This document shows, piece by piece, positions 6,781 to 8,289 of a stretch of DNA of 8,289 nucleotides. The notes beneath the pieces were generated by a model. That model worked only from the letters and a program-made list of their open reading frames with translations. It ran no database searches and was not told where the DNA came from. How positions within the stretch are numbered: position 1 is the stretch's first letter; each line of letters begins with the position of its first letter. The stretch comes from Tardiphaga sp. (GTDB lineage: Bacteria > Pseudomonadota > Alphaproteobacteria > Rhizobiales > Xanthobacteraceae), in assembly GCA_028290765.1 (NCBI GenBank), contig JAQGJF010000241.1, forward strand, positions 1-8,289. Reading direction: 5' to 3'. Made by a program: the position numbers and the translations under genes.

Positions 6781-6824
6781 CGAAACACAACGACGCGTAC
6801 CCCTTCTGGGCGCGTGTCATCCCT

Positions 6825-6828
6825 GGAG
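6825..6828 (+). promoter_or_regulatory. Ribosome binding site deciding the LivH start
   Basis: GGAG at 6825-6828 lies 6 bases before the ATG at 6835. It falls inside the frame that would begin at the upstream GTG (6814), so the shorter start is preferred. The region 6781-6824 between the palindrome and this site shows no clear promoter. Confidence 0.6.
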
Positions 6829-6834
6829 AACCGC

Positions 6835-7719
6835 ATGGCCGGTCTGAGCTTCGATCTCATCGCGCTGCAATTGTTCGCCGGGCTGGCGCTCGGCGCCATC
6901 TATGTGCTGTTCGCGATCGGCCTGTCGCTGATCTTCGGCATGCTGACGGTGGTCAACTTCGCCCATGGCGCGTTCTATATGGTCGGCGCCTATGTCGGAC
7001 TTTACATCCTGTCGCTCGGCGGAAATTTCTGGGTCTGCCTGATCCTGGTTCCGCTCGCCGTCGGCCTGTTCGGTCTCGCCGTCGAGCGAGTCCTGATCCG
7101 GCCGCTCTACGGCCGCGGCATCGATTATCCGCTGCTGCTGACCTTCGGCTTGAGCTATGTGATAGTCGAACTCATTCGCATCGCGTTCGGCAAGAGCGGC
7201 TATCCGTTCGATACGCCGGAAATTTTGCAGGGTGCCGTCAATATCGGCGTCGGTTATTTCCCGCTGTACCGCCTGTTCGTGATCGGCGCCGCCGCCGCCG
7301 TGCTGCTGGCGCTGTGGCTGTTTCTGGAAAAGACCAGCTTTGGCCTGATCATCCGCGCCGGCGCGCGCGACCCGCTGATCGTGCGCGTGCTCGGCGTCAA
7401 CGTCGCCCAGGTCTGGCTGGTGGTGTTCGGGATCGGCACGGCGATCGCCGGCTTTGCCGGGCTGCTCGCCGCACCCCTGCAGGGCGTCATTCCGGAGATG
7501 GGTGGGACGATTCTGGCTGAGGCCTTTGTCGTCACCGTGGTCGGCGGCATGGGATCGATCGGTGGCGCGGTGCTCGCCGGTCTGCTGGTTGGCGTCGTGG
7601 TCAGCATGACGTCGCTGTTCGCGCCGGAGATGGCCAAGGTTTCGATCTTCGCGCTGATGGCGATCGTGTTGATCATCCGGCCGCAGGGATTCTTCGGCCG
7701 CGCCGGATTGATGAGTTGA
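6835..7719 (+). CDS. Branched-chain amino acid-type ABC transporter permease, LivH-like
   Basis: The product has 294 residues, the standard LivH length, and is strongly hydrophobic with about eight predicted membrane segments. The early segment 18-35 leads into the family signature LTVVNFAHGAFYMVGAYVG (37-55). The segment GLSYVIVELIRIAFG (105-119) is also typical. The conserved cytoplasmic loop that contacts the ATPase is in the region VVTVVGGMGSIGGAVLAG (232-249). The C-terminus, IVLIIRPQGFFGR (277-289), is characteristic. It would form the inner-membrane channel with the LivM-like partner. The gene follows the solute-binding protein after a 201-base gap containing the palindrome, and its stop is only 2 bases from the next start. 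In Liv-type transporters this subunit moves branched-chain amino acids or a wide range of organic acids and amides. The specificity here is unknown and probably follows the binding protein. Confidence 0.94.
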   Translation: MAGLSFDLIALQLFAGLALGAIYVLFAIGLSLIFGMLTVVNFAHGAFYMVGAYVGLYILSLGGNFWVCLILVPLAVGLFGLAVERVLIRPLYGRGIDYPLLLTFGLSYVIVELIRIAFGKSGYPFDTPEILQGAVNIGVGYFPLYRLFVIGAAAAVLLALWLFLEKTSFGLIIRAGARDPLIVRVLGVNVAQVWLVVFGIGTAIAGFAGLLAAPLQGVIPEMGGTILAEAFVVTVVGGMGSIGGAVLAGLLVGVVVSMTSLFAPEMAKVSIFALMAIVLIIRPQGFFGRAGLMS

Positions 7720-7721
7720 GC

Positions 7722-8289
7722 ATGAACGATCTGTCCCAGTCTCTTCCGCAATCCCAGCCGGTGTCGCTCGGCTGGTTCGAGTTCGCGACCCGGCACCGGG
7801 CGGCACTCGCCAGCCTGTTCGTCCTGGTGTTTCCGCTGGTGATGCCGTTCACCGCCTTGGCCGTGAACATCCTGATCTACGGCCTGTTCGCGCTCGGCTT
7901 CAATCTCGTCTACGGCTATCTCGGGCTGTTGTCGTTCGGGCACGCCGCGCTGTTCGGAACCGGGGCCTATTTGTGCGGCATCGCGATCGTGCATCTGGGC
8001 CTGCCCTGGTATGCCGCGATCGCGCTCGGCGTGCTCGGCGGGCTGCTGATGGCGGCGGTGATCGGCGTGCTGGCGATCCGCACCCGCGGCATCTACTTCG
8101 CCATGGTCACGATGGCGCTGTCGCAATGCGTCTATTATCTGTTCTACCAGGCGGTCGGATGGACTGGCGGCGAGAACGGGTTGCGCGGCATCAATGTCCG
8201 CGCCATCGACATCCTCGGCTTCAAGCTCGATTTCATCAATCCGCTGACGCGGTATTATGTCATCGCCGCCTTCGTGATCGCGGCCTTCT
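7722..8289 (+). CDS. Branched-chain amino acid-type ABC transporter permease, LivM-like, 5' part (continues beyond window)
   Basis: The frame opens with ATG at 7722, just 2 bases after the LivH-like stop, and stays open for 189 codons to the right edge. After a hydrophilic N-terminus of about 30 residues (MNDLSQSLPQSQPVSLG...), membrane segments begin. The LivM signature LVYGYLGLLSFGHAALFGTG (62-81) is present, followed by IRTRGIYFAMVTMALSQ (118-134), also typical of LivM. Full members of this family are usually about 320-430 residues, so roughly half is seen. It would pair with the LivH-like protein to form the membrane channel. Start and stop spacing suggest translational coupling; GAG in the preceding codons gives only a weak ribosome binding site. 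The two ATPase genes (LivG- and LivF-like) that normally complete the set would be expected further right. Confidence 0.93.
   Translation, partial: MNDLSQSLPQSQPVSLGWFEFATRHRAALASLFVLVFPLVMPFTALAVNILIYGLFALGFNLVYGYLGLLSFGHAALFGTGAYLCGIAIVHLGLPWYAAIALGVLGGLLMAAVIGVLAIRTRGIYFAMVTMALSQCVYYLFYQAVGWTGGENGLRGINVRAIDILGFKLDFINPLTRYYVIAAFVIAAF

Noticed and set aside
6630..7520. Plus-strand frame of 296 codons running through the palindrome into the permease gene
   Set aside because: It translates the palindrome and then an arginine-rich shifted frame of LivH. The true frame has membrane segments, the family signature and a Shine-Dalgarno site at the ATG at 6835.
6817..7806. Minus-strand frame of 329 codons opposite the permease genes
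   Set aside because: The product is hydrophilic and repetitive in composition (Asp, Glu, Gln, Arg, His), the expected complement of genes coding for hydrophobic membrane segments, with no known domain.

Overview
The window looks like chromosomal DNA from a GC-rich alphaproteobacterium of the Bradyrhizobium/Rhodopseudomonas type. That placement is an inference from strong GC bias at codon third positions, the protein style, and a palindromic intergenic repeat of a kind I remember from that group. No rRNA, tRNA, CRISPR array, transposase, phage gene or plasmid gene is visible. All seven genes found look intact where they lie fully inside the window. The first and last are cut by the window edges.

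Layout. (1) Positions 1-357, minus strand: the N-terminal 119 residues of a luciferase-like (LLM class) flavin-dependent oxidoreductase. (2) Positions 358-462: a short AT-rich divergent promoter region. (3) Positions 463-1443: a LysR-type transcriptional regulator, divergent from the LLM gene. (4) Positions 1444-1579: a control region with a good sigma70-like promoter, a T-N11-A palindrome just upstream of it, and a strong ribosome binding site. (5) Positions 1580-5333: a tightly overlapping three-gene operon for a molybdenum hydroxylase of the xanthine dehydrogenase / CO dehydrogenase superfamily, in the order FAD subunit, 2Fe-2S subunit, molybdopterin subunit (the coxMSL order). (6) Positions 5380-6633: a periplasmic solute-binding protein of the branched-chain amino acid (Liv) type with a twin-arginine signal. 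(7) Positions 6634-6834: a 201-base gap almost filled by a large two-tier palindrome. (8) Positions 6835-7719 and 7722 to the right edge: the two Liv-type inner-membrane permeases, LivH-like and LivM-like. The ATPase genes expected for such a transporter are not in the window and probably lie downstream.

Reading the genes together: the LysR protein probably senses a small organic compound and controls the hydroxylase and transporter genes to its right, and perhaps the LLM oxidoreductase to its left. The transporter would import the compound. The molybdenum hydroxylase would insert a water-derived oxygen at an electron-poor carbon, commonly in an N-heterocycle, a purine-like ring or an aldehyde. 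The LLM enzyme would carry out an O2-dependent oxygenation. The sequence does not identify the substrate. The molybdenum subunit lacks the cysteine of aerobic CO dehydrogenase in its active-site loop, so this should not be called a CO dehydrogenase. It is best described as an uncharacterised uptake-and-oxidation locus. I found no sign of a defence or other wholly new type of system.
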